Shown: positions 12,966 through 24,800, counted from the first letter of the stretch. The stretch: DNA of 64,000 nucleotides from Xiphias gladius (GCF_016859285.1 NC_053402.1:22143056-22207055), one strand, 5' to 3'. A program made the numbers and translations. The notes: a model not told the origin generated them from the sequence alone.

Positions 12966-14150
12966 CAGGGGCATCAGAAACTATACAGACCTCTTCACTT
13001 TTTGCACAATTTATTGTGTTTCAGATTTCATTTCAAATGAATAAAATTGCCCATTTTTTTCTCATCAAACTACACTCAATAACCCATCATGGCAAAGTGA
13101 AAACATAGAAACACATAGAAATTTGTGTAAATTTATTTTTAAAAAATCAAAAACTGAAATCTCAAATTTACAGAAGTATGCAGACACTTAATTCAGCACT
13201 TTCTAGAAGCCCATTTGGCAGCAGTCCAGCTTTGTGTCTTCTTGGGTAAGTCTCTGCAAGCTTCGCTGGGTTTGGGCAGTTTATCCAATTCTTCCTGGCA
13301 GGTCCCGTCAGGCTCCCACAGATTGGATGGGAAGCTTCTGTGAACTGCCATCTTCATGTCTCCCCACAGATGTTCTCTGGGATTTAAGTCTGGGCTTTGG
13401 CCCGGCCGCTCAAGGACAGTCAGAGACTTGTCCTGAAGCCATTCTAGCGTTGTCTTGGCTTTATTCTTGGGGTCGTTGGCGTGCTCAAAGGTTAACTGTC
13501 GCCCTGGTCTCAGGTCGTGTGCACGCTCTTTATTTGGCCGCATTAATCCTTCCCTCAATTCTGACCAGTCTCCCCGTCCCTGCCACTTAGAAGCCCCCCC
13601 TCCATAGCATAATGCTGCCACCGCCATGCTTCACTTTAGGGATGGGGGTATGCAGGTGATGAGCAGTGGCTTGTGTTCTGCCCAAAGAGTTAAATATTTG
13701 TCTCATCAGGCAAGAGAATCTTCTTCCTCATGCTTTCAGAGCACGAGTTTGGCAAATTCCAAGCAGGCTGTCGTCTGTCTTCTACTCGAAATGGCTTCCA
13801 TCCAGCCACCCTACCATTGAGGCCTGATTGATGGTCGGTTTGGTTGGACGACCAACTGCAGTAAGAGTCCTGGTGGTTCCAGACTTCTTCCATTTCACTG
13901 TTTATTGAGGCCACCGTGCTCCTGGGAACACTCAAAGCTTCAGAAATGGTTTTTATACCCTCACTCTGATCCATGCCTCGCCACGATTTTCACTGAAATT
14001 TCTAAGCTATGGCCAATCAATTTAATTTGCCACAGGTGGATTCCGGTGAAGTCCTAGACACATCTCAAGGATGATTAAAGCAAACAGGATGTACCTGACC
14101 ACAATTTGGAGTGCCACTGTGCAGGGTCTGAATACTTCCTGACGCCACTG
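12966..14150 (-). mobile_element. Tc1-like transposon, internally deleted
   Basis: The element is bounded by inverted ends. The left end starts CAGGGGCATCAGAAACTATA and the complement of the right end reads CAGTGGCGTCAGGAAGTATT; both are flanked by TA (12964-12965 and 14151-14152), the Tc1/mariner target duplication. The subterminal text (CATCATGGCAAAGTGAAAAC at the left) is typical of fish Tc1 elements. At about 1.19 kb it is shorter than the usual 1.6 kb, so part of the transposase has been lost. It lies about 320 bp downstream of the EMC10 poly(A) signal. Confidence 0.9.
13193..13974 (-). pseudogene. Tc1 transposase remnant
   Basis: Two minus-strand pieces are recognisable. One (13690-13974) has the N-terminal DNA-binding part, with ISEALSVPRSTVASI resembling the helix-turn-helix. 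The other (13193-13627) has the C-terminal catalytic part, with the SPDLNPREHLW motif that carries the catalytic glutamate. The segment between them is missing. The second catalytic aspartate, normally in a D-N-D-P-K-H context, is replaced: the frame reads EHANDPKNK. The protein cannot be functional. Confidence 0.9.
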
Positions 14151-14389
14151 TACATGACAGCAAGACGGTGTGTTGGAATTTATTACCTTTTGGCGTTAAA
14201 CCTCATCTTTCTCCTGTTCACCTGTCATCCAGGACTCCTTAAGGTGTACAAAGGTCTTCTCTCCTTAGAAGAAAAAAATAATAAATAAATAAAAAATAAA
14301 ACCATGAATAAAAAAATAATTTTATTTATTTGACATTGCAAATAGTTTTTATATGAATACAAAATGATTAAAGTCAGAAAGTACAAAAG

Positions 14390-14590
14390 TATTAGTATCA
14401 AAATGTACTTAACTTATTAACCCGAATCTACAAAGTAACTAACAAACACAATTATCAAATAAATGGAGTGAAAAGTATATTTTTAATTAGCATAAAGTAG
14501 CAGAAAATAACAATACTCCAGTAAAGTACAAGTATCTCAGAATTGTTTTTAAGTATAGTACTTGAGTAAATGTACTTTGTTACATTCGTC
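14390..14590. repeat. Dispersed fish repeat, family A
   Basis: Contains the signature TACTTGAGTAAATGTACTT with CAGTAAAGTACAAGTA, shared with several other places in the window. This is a common teleost non-coding repeat, probably derived from a non-autonomous DNA transposon, but I cannot name the superfamily. Confidence 0.65.
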
Positions 14591-16480
14591 CCCTGGTCAG
14601 CATATAAAATCATACATTAAATTGCTGATAACAAGTATATAATAACACTATTTTAAAAGGGTAGCTCTTTGACAGATAAAAAGATTGTAGATGCGGCATT
14701 TTCAAAATTTAAAGCAGATCCAATACAAAAACCCCTAATGGCCAAATGGGCTCGCTCCTGACTAGTTTCCCTCTAACGGGGCAAAACTAGAGCCTCCTCT
14801 GTGTCAGTTTGCCACATTTGAACTGTGAAGCCTCCATTCGGCAGTGTAATCCGTAATTAAAGTGCCAGGGGTTTACCCCGCTGGGATTAGAGCAGCTGCC
14901 GCTGTCCCCCAAGAAGCGTCGACTGTTGTGACAGTTTATTCAGTAAATGCTGCTAAAATAAACTGCAGATAGAGAAACAATTTAATGGTATCGCTCCAAA
15001 CGCTTAATTTCTCTTCATGTAAATGTTAATGTAGACTTACTGACACACTTAACACAACACAGGCCACCATGCATGCAAAGGAACACATACAAATATGAAA
15101 TGTCTATAAGTGGTTCGCCCGACAACGTATAAACAACTAAAAATCCCAAGTACCAAATTCAAATCATAACCTCTGTTTGTTGGTCTGTTCCACTTATGAC
15201 TTTTTTTTTTTTAATGTCCCATTGCATTAAAATGTATGTATTACGTATCAAATATATAGACTGAGAAAAATTTAAGGAACTTTTAAATCTTGTAGTCTGG
15301 AAATTTTTCAGATAGATCTTACAGAATCAGACTTATCTCACTACTTACTTATTTCAACATCAACAAACAAAAAACAAAAAAAAAGAAAAAAAAAAAAATA
15401 AATAATACATTGAGTTGAGAAATCTGTTGCTGCATCACTTTTTTTGTATGTTTTATCATTTCTCTCTTTTATTATTTTATTTTAGACAGACAATGGTATC
15501 AGCTCGTGCCATTTTTTTTTTCCCCGCACATAAAAAAGCGCAGTCTTTAAGAAATGAATATGGAAGGAAATTCTATGTGAAATAACGCAGTTAGGCTCAT
15601 TTTACATTTTTTTCTTATTTTGGCTTTCTAAGCTTCATACCTTTTACACACAACTGACACTGACACTGGTGATTTAACTGTGAGGTCAGAGGCAAAGAGT
15701 GAAATTTGAAATCACACTTGGAGGGGAGAGTATAGAGCTTAACATTTAACAGACGGTCCGATCCGAACTTAAGGGCGACTACCAGTCCGTCAGTGATCCT
15801 GACTCTGGCCTTTTTTGGGGAGCTAATGTGCACATCTGTGTCTCTGCTCACTTCGCCCTGCCACCTATCTGAGTATTTATAATCATGAGTCAGGGGAGAG
15901 GGAGATCACGGCTTCACAACAACACAGCTTTAGAAACAGAATGTCCCAAAATCCCCCGTGTCAACATCGCCTCTCCTCTTCCTTACGTCAGTCACTCAGT
16001 CTGGCTGTTTTCAGTCAGTGTGTCCAGCTGTGAAGAATATCCTCTTATTTTAGGAGGCTCGGCGTTGAGCTTCAACACTTCAGTGCCCTCTACCCCGGGC
16101 CTATCACCAGCCAGGCCCTTTCTCGGAATGACCCGCCGAGTCACACAAAACACATGCCGCCCTGCTCTGCGACTGACTTTTCAGTCGCCCCCACCTGCTA
16201 CCTCGCCGTCTAACATGAGGAGTAAGGCGGTAACAACAGCTGAGGGGGAAACGGGAGAGCATGAATGAAGTGATCCGGATTACAAAAGTCATCTGTTTGT
16301 AAGGAGATCTGCTTCTGTCAGGAGGGGATTACAGGTTCGACTCGGGGAGAAGCTGGTGATCAGTCGGCGCGTTTCCATGTAATATCATAAAATAACACGA
16401 TGAGCCGCGATTAAACGTGTTTTGAAGTGATTGCTACAAACAGTCCAGCTCCTTATTCCACTGTAAAACCCCATTCTCAG

Positions 16481-16481
<1 letters not shown>

Positions 16482-16559
<78 letters not shown>
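16482..16559. repeat. TG microsatellite, about 39 units
   Basis: An uninterrupted TG run, the longest perfect dinucleotide repeat in the window. It is long enough to be highly polymorphic and to form Z-DNA. Confidence 0.98.
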
Positions 16560-16561
<2 letters not shown>

Positions 16562-17089
16562 TGTGAGTGAATTTACTTCCAGCATAAACAACCATGAATC
16601 ACGGGAGGCCCATCTGCATGGACTGTGATATATGTCCATCTACCAGGAAGCTGAAGGACGCTGACAGTGAGACACATGATTGCTGGCATCTTTAGGACTG
16701 GAATCGTGTGTGTTTGCAGTTACACACGTAAGGTTATGCTGCTTTCACCAAGTGCATTACAGACAGGAAAAGGCTAAAATTAACACAAACTTAAACAAAG
16801 TTATATCCAAGTAAAACAGATCTAATACAGTAAATCCTAATAGTCTAATATAGGAATGAAAAAAGGTGTAAAAGCCCTTTTTATACCTCTAACTGCGTTT
16901 CAGCCTGGATCTTTTAAAAAAGTTCAACATCATTTAGGATGATGCGTAGCACAACCTCTCCAATACCAAGAAGCCTACCGTTGTGCACCAACCCCTCCCA
17001 CCACAAAAAACCAGTTCCTTTCCTTTTTGAAAACATGAAACATGGTCTCTTCTTCTGATCAGTAAAGGGAGTGCCGTGCCGTCTGTCTG

Positions 17090-17270
17090 GTTTTATGGAC
17101 TCTGTAAGCCATGCTAGCGGCACGCCTCTGGTGGTGGCAGTGACGGTCCGTCAGCCCTGACGATCCAAACTGAAATATCTCAACAGTTATTGGATGGATT
17201 TCAATACATTTTTGTATATTCACGGTTCCAGTTGATGTGGTCTGCGTCACCACGATGTGAAGTTACATTT
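17090..17270. repeat. Dispersed fish repeat, 'AACAGTTATTGGATGGAT' type
   Basis: Carries AACTGAAATATCTCAACAG followed by TTATTGGATGGATTTCA, wording I recognise from a very common teleost interspersed repeat. It encodes nothing visible. Confidence 0.6.
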
Positions 17271-18499
17271 TTTGGGGCGGTTTCGTTTCAAGCTACGGCA
17301 TAGGGAACGTGGAAGTAAAAACTGGCCTTCGACATATGTTTGCCAGAAACAGATTTGAGCAAAATGAAGTCAATGATTTACACATCGACTGGAGTCGTAT
17401 CTCTGGGCACCTGATGAATTTGATTCCACTATAGACTCGTCTTTTAGCTCTGGTTTGGTATCCACCAACTCCTGAGATTGCATCGGTAGCTAGCTGCTAG
17501 ACGTTTTACTTTTGCTCCAATGGCCGCTCTGACCTCCACGCGCTCCGGGTCACGTCCTGCTGTCCGGCAGGTTCTCTACTCTCACGTTGAATTAACTAGC
17601 GAGCGGTTGACGCCGTTACGTGGTAGAGTCTTCTGTGTGTGCAACCAGAAAACCCAGAACAATGGGCCTGAAAAGGGGGTTCGGTGGGTTCAGTACTACA
17701 AACAACCTTTTTCACGTTGAACTGTTAATGTTTAAGATACTGTTTGAAGGAGCTCTAAGTCGCAACCTTGGTTTAATCTCTCGGAGAACGCTAGCTTTTG
17801 TCGTTGCCATTGGTGGGTACCCATCCTCGATCTGATGTCAGAAAGCGGTGCAGCAAATTTTCCACCAGGTCCAAACCCGATGATGCGTGATCTGAGAGGA
17901 GGCGGAGGTCTTGAGGGTGCGTCAAATCATCTCCAAATCCCAGTTCCTATGAGTTAACTGACAGGGTGTACGCGCTCACGCGGTCTTTACGACGACAGAC
18001 GAGAAAAGGGTCAACGATGTAACTGAGTACTGCAGGTAGAAAAACATGGTGGGAGAAAAAGGGGGGAGGGGGGCTTGCACACACGAAACAGGCTGCCGCT
18101 TGGACAGCGGCGGTTACTCATAAATCTCACGGCTCTCTGTCGCTTGGAGGCCGCGTATGTGGCGTGACCCCGCTCCCCTCTTATGACATCTCGTGATTTA
18201 GGAGCAGTTGCAAGGTTTATGTTGCACTGAGGCTGTGGGTGTGTGTCGGGGGGTGGGGGGGGCAGTTGATTTTGGCCAGTCGTTTTCACACTGTAAATCT
18301 TGACATTTTAACTGTGCGTGGTTCGGGGTGGGGGGGGTGCTCAGCTTCGATCTACATCTAAAATCAGTACTCACGACGTTCGCCTCATCTCCTCCACTTG
18401 TCCCCCTGCCAAGTAGTCCGGATGCCAAAAGCCGTTCAGGTTCTCAGTCGGAGTAGAATGATCAGTGGTAACCGAGTACAGTTTACATTAAAACATTTT

Positions 18500-18835
18500 T
18501 GTAGGTTCCCAACATTTTTTTTTGGTCAGGGAACCCTCAGGAGACAGCGGTGTCTAGTTTGGGCCACTCGTCTTGTTTCAGATGTCTGAGAGTCGTTAGC
18601 AGACAGTTCCCCTCTAAACTTCTCACATGTTAAACAGTTAATTAAAAGTAACTGTTTGAGGCCAAAAGGGTCAAATTATCCAATGTTTCACGAAAAAAAC
18701 AAAGACTATAGAAATTTCTACAAAAGATTACCACAGGTTTTTGCAGATTTTTACATTGTTTTTCCTTCTTCCCTCAGATTTATCTTGTGACCCTCTGGAG
18801 GGGCCCGAACCCTAAGTTGGGAACCACTGGACTTA
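18500..18835. repeat. Dispersed repeat module C
   Basis: Contains AGACAGTTCCCCTCTAAACT, TATCTTGTGACCCTCTGGAG and the end GTTGGGAACCACTG. The same ordered set of phrases recurs at 46.32-46.65 kb and, as a short piece, near 26.89 kb. It passes directly into family A sequence at 18.83 kb. Confidence 0.7.
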
Positions 18836-19075
18836 GCTACCAAACTGCATATAAAGTAGTTAAAACTTACTCCAGCTGGAGCCGCTACGACAGTAAAATG
18901 CTGCTCACACGTTGACCTATCCATATTAACAATCTGCTGTGTAATATATAATAGTATATCAGTCAGTAGCCAAACGAGTACCTTTACGTTTGATATTTTA
19001 AGTACATGTAACTGATAATACCTTTTTATACTTGTACTTAAGTAGGATTTTAAAAACCAGGACTTTTACTTGTGA
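18830..19075. repeat. Dispersed fish repeat, family A
   Basis: Begins CATATAAAGTAGTTAAAACT, includes GACAGTAAAATGCTGCT, and ends in TACTTGTACTTAAGTAGGAT. The order matches the copy at 48.7-49.0 kb. Confidence 0.65.
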
Positions 19076-19114
19076 CGGTATTTCCTCCATCAGTTCTTTT
19101 CAGAGCCTTCAGTC

Positions 19115-19150
19115 AAACACACACACACACACACACACTCACACACACAC
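19115..19150. repeat. CA microsatellite
   Basis: A run of CA units interrupted once by CTCA. Confidence 0.95.
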
Positions 19151-19879
19151 TCCGCCGTGTTCATACCGACGCTCAGCCAAATACACGTGGACAAAAGGGA
19201 AGAGAGGCCGGTGGGAAGGAGGAAGCACCTGCCCTGTCAATCAGAGAAGGTCGTCTTGACAGTCCCTAAAAAGCATCCCAGCGGGCCCTCACAGATTAAA
19301 GCCTTACACTGATTGCCTGCCCCCCCCAAATCCTGCTAGACGCTCAACCTCGGCACCGTCACGTTAACATGTAATGAAGTAACACGATAGGACATTTAAT
19401 GGCCCAGCCAGGTGCTAATCTACGCTGGAATATTGCATAGTGACGGCTGAGCGTAGGGCGTTGCGCATGGCGGCCCCCTAAACGCACCCAGGGGTCACGG
19501 CGCGACACTATTTAAGCGCGCTCACTGACAGCAGTAAGCAGCAGGTGTTGAAAACGTGTTTTTCGGGCCTCACACGGAGCCTTTCTGGTGTTACCGGAGC
19601 CAGCGCCGAGCGGCTACTTGCGCTTCGGTAGAATTCTTCCTCGAATGGCAGTGGGACACCTTCTCGTGACGGGGACAGGTCTCCCCCGTGGGTCGTATCA
19701 GTCAAGACGGGCCGATCAGGGAAACCGGGCCCCCCCGGGGCCCCGCAGGTTCAACACGTGGCCCGTGATTTGAATGTAATCTGAATCTTTATTGCCACTG
19801 GCTCGCCATCGAGAGCTGGTCCATTCAGGTTTCAAGTTCTGTGAACTGGTCCAGTTTTCACCGACTTGTGCTTTACGCC

Positions 19880-20350
19880 AGTATTTCCACCTTATGCTGC
19901 TTTAAACTTCCACTCCACCGCAGTTCAATTCAGAGGGGGGGGGGGGGTCTTTTTACTCCACTACATCCGCCTGACAGCTACAGTTACTAGTTACTTTGCA
20001 GATGAGTACGTTACATAAGAATATGATCGGTGTACAAATTGTGATGCAGTGCTGCGGACTTAACGACCAAACAGTGAAGTAAAGTAACGACAATAACAGC
20101 ATCTCAACCACCCTCAACTTTAAACTGCTACTTACATATTAATGTGCCGGTAGAATAATCCAGCAATACGAATCGTATAATATTAATATAAAACTTTGAA
20201 AGGGCCTGTTCTGTCTAATGAGTAATTTCATTTGTGAGTTCATTTTTTGTACATTTTGTTGTAAATTTCATACATTTTGCTGTTAATACTTAACGTACTT
20301 TTACACAAGACTTTTCGAATAGGACTCCAACTTGTGGCATTTATATCTTT
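19880..20350. repeat. Dispersed fish repeat, family A, long copy
   Basis: Contains TTTTTACTCCACTACATCC, GACAGCTACAGTTACTAGTT and ACTTTGCAGAT, then CTACTTACATATTAATG and a TACTTTTACACAAGACTTTT end. A G13 run sits near 19.94 kb inside it. Confidence 0.65.
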
Positions 20351-20495
20351 TACGTGAGTAAACGATAGGAGCTCTTCTTCCAACAACTGGATCTAGATTT
20401 CGTCAACACCACATTGACAGTGGTGACAGTGTGTGTTTTAACATCCAAAGGAGTTTTGTTTGTTTGTCCTATTAACTCCAATTCTGGATCTGAAA

Positions 20496-20518
20496 TCACA
20501 CACACACACACACACACA
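20496..20518. repeat. CA microsatellite
   Basis: A perfect CA run of about 11 units. Confidence 0.95.
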
Positions 20519-20790
20519 AAAGTATCTTTTCTCAAATTTGTCCACTTGATCATCGAGTCTAAAGGCCCCTTTCTTCAGCTCAGGCTTCCAGCTTTTTTCG
20601 TGTTTGCAAATGTCCGCTTTATGTTTTTGCAATATCATACATTTGTTGGACTGTTAATTGCTCTATATCCGATGGTAGGCTCGCAGACACAGACTTGCAT
20701 GGAGGAGAGCAACGGAGAGTGGAAAAAAAAATACTGAATTGTTTGACTGAAGTGAAAGGTACTGAGCCCTCAAAAGATCAAATTTTTTTA

Positions 20791-20857
20791 ATCTTGTGCA
20801 CACAGGACATAGGTCTTGTTCAGACAAGATATTAAATCCTCCTTGTGTGCACAAGAT
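20791..20857. repeat. Nested inverted repeat
   Basis: The outer arms are ATCTTGTGCACACA (20791-20804) and TGTGTGCACAAGAT (20844-20857), perfect reverse complements 14 bp long. Between them TCTTG and CAAGA form a smaller inner stem around TTCAGA. Such fold-backs with a CTTGTG..CACAAG core recur in fish genomes and are probably remnants of a fold-back DNA element. Confidence 0.8.
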
Positions 20858-20984
20858 AAAAATCTTACGCCGAAAACACACAAGCTTTCTAGAATCTTTT
20901 TAGCACAACAAAAACTTTACGCAGCCTTCACTTCCCCCTGGCCTCGCATTAGATTAAGTAAATGTAGGAAATTAAAGAAGAAGA

Positions 20985-21070
20985 AAAACCTTTATTCATT
21001 CATTTAGCACTCATCATAAAAAGAGATTGCAAAGTGCTTTATAAGCAAATAATGAAAAAAAAATAAATAA
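20985..21070. repeat. Dispersed repeat D ('AAAGTGCTTTATA' type)
   Basis: Contains CCTTTATTCATTCATTTAGC and GATTGCAAAGTGCTTTATAA, related to copies near 35.56, 41.37 and 55.30 kb. Confidence 0.5.
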
Positions 21071-21230
21071 ACTTCTGAAACGTTCAATCCATCATCATTT
21101 AATCACCTGAAATGGTTTTCAATGCGAGTTTAAAATATGGGGGAGAACACAAGGCCAGAATACGAGGCGGACTTTAAAGCGCTCCCAACTAATACAGCTG
21201 TGCTCAATTAAAAGTAGTTATTTGTTGGCG

Positions 21231-21271
21231 CCCCCGGGCACCCCCCCCACCCCACCCCACCCCACCCCCAC
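21231..21271 (-). promoter_or_regulatory. G-quadruplex-type tract upstream of SPRY gene
   Basis: A C-rich run in which CCCCA repeats five times in a row, so the minus strand has at least four runs of four or more Gs separated by single T bases. This fits the classic intramolecular G-quadruplex pattern. It is about 580 bp upstream of the SPRY protein start codon, inside the probable promoter region. A regulatory role is inference. Confidence 0.5.
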
Positions 21272-21846
21272 AGCCCGTGTCGGGGCCAGTGGAAGTTGCA
21301 GTTTTTAAAATCCGTGGCCCTTCGTTCTCGGGTCAGAGTTCGCCGGGTTTCTGAAGGGGGCTAAACAAAGCACAAGTGTACCCGCCATGTGACTTCAGGC
21401 ACCGACGTCTCGAGACATATTCCAGAGATGTGGCTGCAGAATTTTCTTCCCATTTATGATAAAAAACAAACAAACTTATTTTTGTTAATGTCATTTCACA
21501 TGAATGTGTTTGACAGATCCGGGTTGTGTACCTCACACACATGCCCAGTCCATGTGTAGGCAAATGAGCACGCATACTTGGGACATACTGGGTATTGGCT
21601 CGTCTGCATCCATATGATCCCCGGAGGGGGATCAGGAGTCTCATGTGACAGGACCGGCCCTTTGGGTAACCGCCGCATCCAACCAAAACCTATGCACATT
21701 CCCTCCTCCCTGCTCATTTTACCCCCTCCCCGCTCATTTCCGGGAGTTAATAAGAGTGACCCTCCGGAGACGCAGAGGCTCCACTTTCGCAAGATCTCCC
21801 CCCCCGGTTTTGACGCCGAACAGCGCCCCGAGCACCAAGGGGAATC

Positions 21847-24800
21847 ATGCCCGTGCCCAAGAAAGCAGGTAAGAGGCCGCCCGCGCCTGAGTCCCCGCCG
21901 GGCACCCGCGAGCAACAGTAGACCGTGAGTCAAATGAGCCTTGAGCATCATCTGCCTCTCATTTCTCACTGAAATGATAGTAGCCAACATCTGTCACGAC
22001 ATCAGGTTGAGAACAGGTAAATGGTGCTTGACCCTCCGGTGTTTGTCATGTGAAGGGTTGTTTTTCTGTGATTCTGTGATTCTTTCAGTTTTCTTAAATT
22101 TGTGTTTTTCTTTGCGTCCTCGCCGAATTGCGTTCGCATTAGCAGGAGTTTCCATGTTTTTCCATTGTTTCTTTGTTATTTGTTTGCGACGCCGTCCATA
22201 AGTGCCCAGGTTAACATATACATGACTCAAATAAACACGCCACAGCCACGGAGCACAGAGATGCACCATGCTGTATTGTTCCATTCCTTCCCCAGGTGTG
22301 CCAGCGCTTCGGGAGGCAGAACTCTGCTCACTGCGTGCCGCCGTGTTTTATTACCCATTTACTGTGTGTTGCACTTGTCGTTTATTTGATGTCGTCGACC
22401 AAACCCTCGTAAGTCAGCGGGGAGCCGAGCGCCCTTCCTCGCCTCGGATTCTGCCAGTTTACCCTGGCCCATTAATCATGTCAACAAGGCGCACGGCAGG
22501 GCCTCTCCCCCCGGGCCTCGCTCACCGAATCCCCCGTCATCTGCACTTTGAGAGCTCGTGTTTCCGCCGGTCTTTCTCGTCTCTCTCCCTGCGCCACGTG
22601 ACGCGCCTGTCTCGGCACTGCGTCGGTCTCTTTTTCTCCGGCTTGTTGCTCCGTGTGAAGATCTTTTGGGTCCCCCCCTGCCTCTTTTGGATACTTCCAA
22701 TCCATGCTCAGCGTTTCCCATTCCATGATAGCTTCCATAACTCAGACACGCCACCCCCCCCGTCCCCCTCCCCAAATGTTGCTAATCCCTCCTCTGGCAG
22801 CCGCAGTGAAGTGCGAAATGCTGCAGAGTAATTCGAGTCCCAAAAAGTAAAAGCCCACGTCGGTTTTATTTACGACCGTTTGATTCCGCCATTGTGTCCA
22901 ATCAGGCACCCGCGGCCTCCGCAGTTTGACCGGTCCTTGAAGAACTAGTGCCGTCCAAAGTTTACTTCGTCACCATAAGTGAAAGATGCCGTGAGTGGCT
23001 AATGTTGGTTGGATTTAATATGATGAACGTGATCGAACGACGTATTTAATGTGGCCGTTTCTTTTTCGGGTCCAACGGGAAGATCCATGTCGTACAGATC
23101 GGGGCTCTTTCCTCTTGCATTGGCCCTTTACAGAGCTTTTCCTGCCGAACTCGTCCTTTCCCCAGAATCCTCCTTCCTCCGTCCACCTGCCTCCCCCTGT
23201 GTTTTATTCCCTTCCCATCTGCATCTCACATGTGCGCCCACCGTCCGCTGGGCCTCCGGCCAGGGGAGTCTCGACACTCGGCGGGGACCAGAGGGACGAG
23301 CCCGGCCCCACCCCACCTCCGCTCAGCTCTCTCCCTGCTCCTCGTCCCACCGGCCTCTGATCTTGCTGCCTCAGTGGGATGTTTCGAACCTGATCTGCAC
23401 AGATAATGTGGCTGTGTCCCACTGAGAGGGCAAATCTGGGGGGGGCAAAAAAATCGACCTCGCGTCCAAAACAAACAGCTTACATGAAGCATCTGGAGAT
23501 CCGGCGCCGACCTTTTGGCAGGAGCGCTGAGCTGCTCGCTGCTTTGAAGATGTGCTGGGGGGGGGGGGGGGGCACGATGTGCAGCTCGTCGTCGGTGTGG
23601 ATTTCCTGTGAAATCCAGCACAGATTTCTCTTGCGGAAGATATTTCACCCTTTTGAAGTTATACTCGAATCCAGCTCAGTTACTCGCCGGCTCCGCTCAC
23701 GCTCCTCCTGAGAAATGGCAGCTTCGTCCGGGTGTTCATCCATCATTCTGATGATCCACGACGTGTCTTTTCTTATGGTCCCGCTGCCCTTAAATGTTTC
23801 TACGCCTCACACCCCAATCTCGAGTCCCACTCTCGGTCTCCGTCATGTCTCTGTTACCGTGAGTATCTTCTTGTCTCCGTGGGGCCTCCCTGTTGATCCC
23901 GCTGAGCGTGGACAGGCCGACCCAGGGGTTTAACCTCCCAGGAGGCGTTTGGAGAGCCGGCCCCCGCCGTACACCCCCAGAGCCCCCAGCTCGCTCGCCG
24001 CCAGCCTGGCATCTCACTCCGAGGTTACCGGCCAGAGACATCTGATAGATTTGAAGACGAATCGATTCGCGGCGTCTTCTAGTCTCTCCTCGGTAATTCC
24101 TCCTCATGCTCCGACGATCCCAGCGCTGCTCCACGCGGCTTTTCTTTCACCGTGCCCCCACCTCACCTGCCGTGCCCCCTGTGATCAGGGGAGGGGGGTG
24201 GGGGGAAGACAGACGACGTGATCTGTCATCAGCGTCTTTCTGCTCCACCAATTTCCAGTGACGACTACGTGACCTTCACTGTGTCCCCTCTCCGTCCTGC
24301 AGTAAGCAAAGGACACGGGGACCGGATCCAAACCCAGACCTGGTCTGTCACTGGATCCCGAGCCTCAGTAGGGTCCATATAATAGTCTCCAGCATGACCG
24401 TAACACTGTGTATATTTAGATCCTTCATTACCGCACACGCAGCGTTTTAGACTTTCGAGGAGGAGCGGTGGACCGGTGCCTCGGTAAACAACCGTTTAAA
24501 AGTTGGCAAACCCTTCTCAACCCATCAGCCGAAACTCCAACGAGCTGCAGGGGCAACGCGATCCAGCGAAGAGCGACGCCCCCCCCTCAGTCGCACCCGG
24601 TGCTCGCAGATGTTACACCAGACTCCCGTTCGGCCCCCTGTCCCGGCTTTTCGTGCCGCGGGGGCGTCCTCCCCGGCTGAGGGGTCACGCAGGCCGGGTG
24701 GGCTCGTGTTCTCCCAGGCTCAGACGTGCACTGGGATGGACCAACGCCACCCGGAAGCGCTGACTCTCCCCCTTCAGGCGCTGCAAGGGGTCAAAGGCCC

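Larger units (their letters stand above)
14153..21846. other. Intergenic region, EMC10 to SPRY gene
   Basis: No gene could be supported. It contains copies of dispersed repeats (about 14.39-14.59, 17.09-17.27, 18.50-19.08, 19.88-20.35 and 20.99-21.07 kb), a long TG microsatellite at 16.48 kb, G-rich runs around 18.06-18.34 kb and 19.94 kb, a nested fold-back at 20.79 kb and a G-quadruplex-type tract at 21.23 kb. The stretches 14.74-15.0 and 19.33-19.56 kb look unique and non-repetitive and could be regulatory. Confidence 0.6.

Noticed and set aside
16325-16360. Isolated B-box-like GGTTCGACTC
   Set aside because: No A box or SINE body nearby; a single 10-base match is expected by chance.
22268-22831. 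187-codon plus-strand frame in the SPRY gene's first intron
   Set aside because: No recognisable domain, Pro/Ser-rich low-complexity composition, and overlapping long frames on both strands, as expected by chance in GC-rich DNA.
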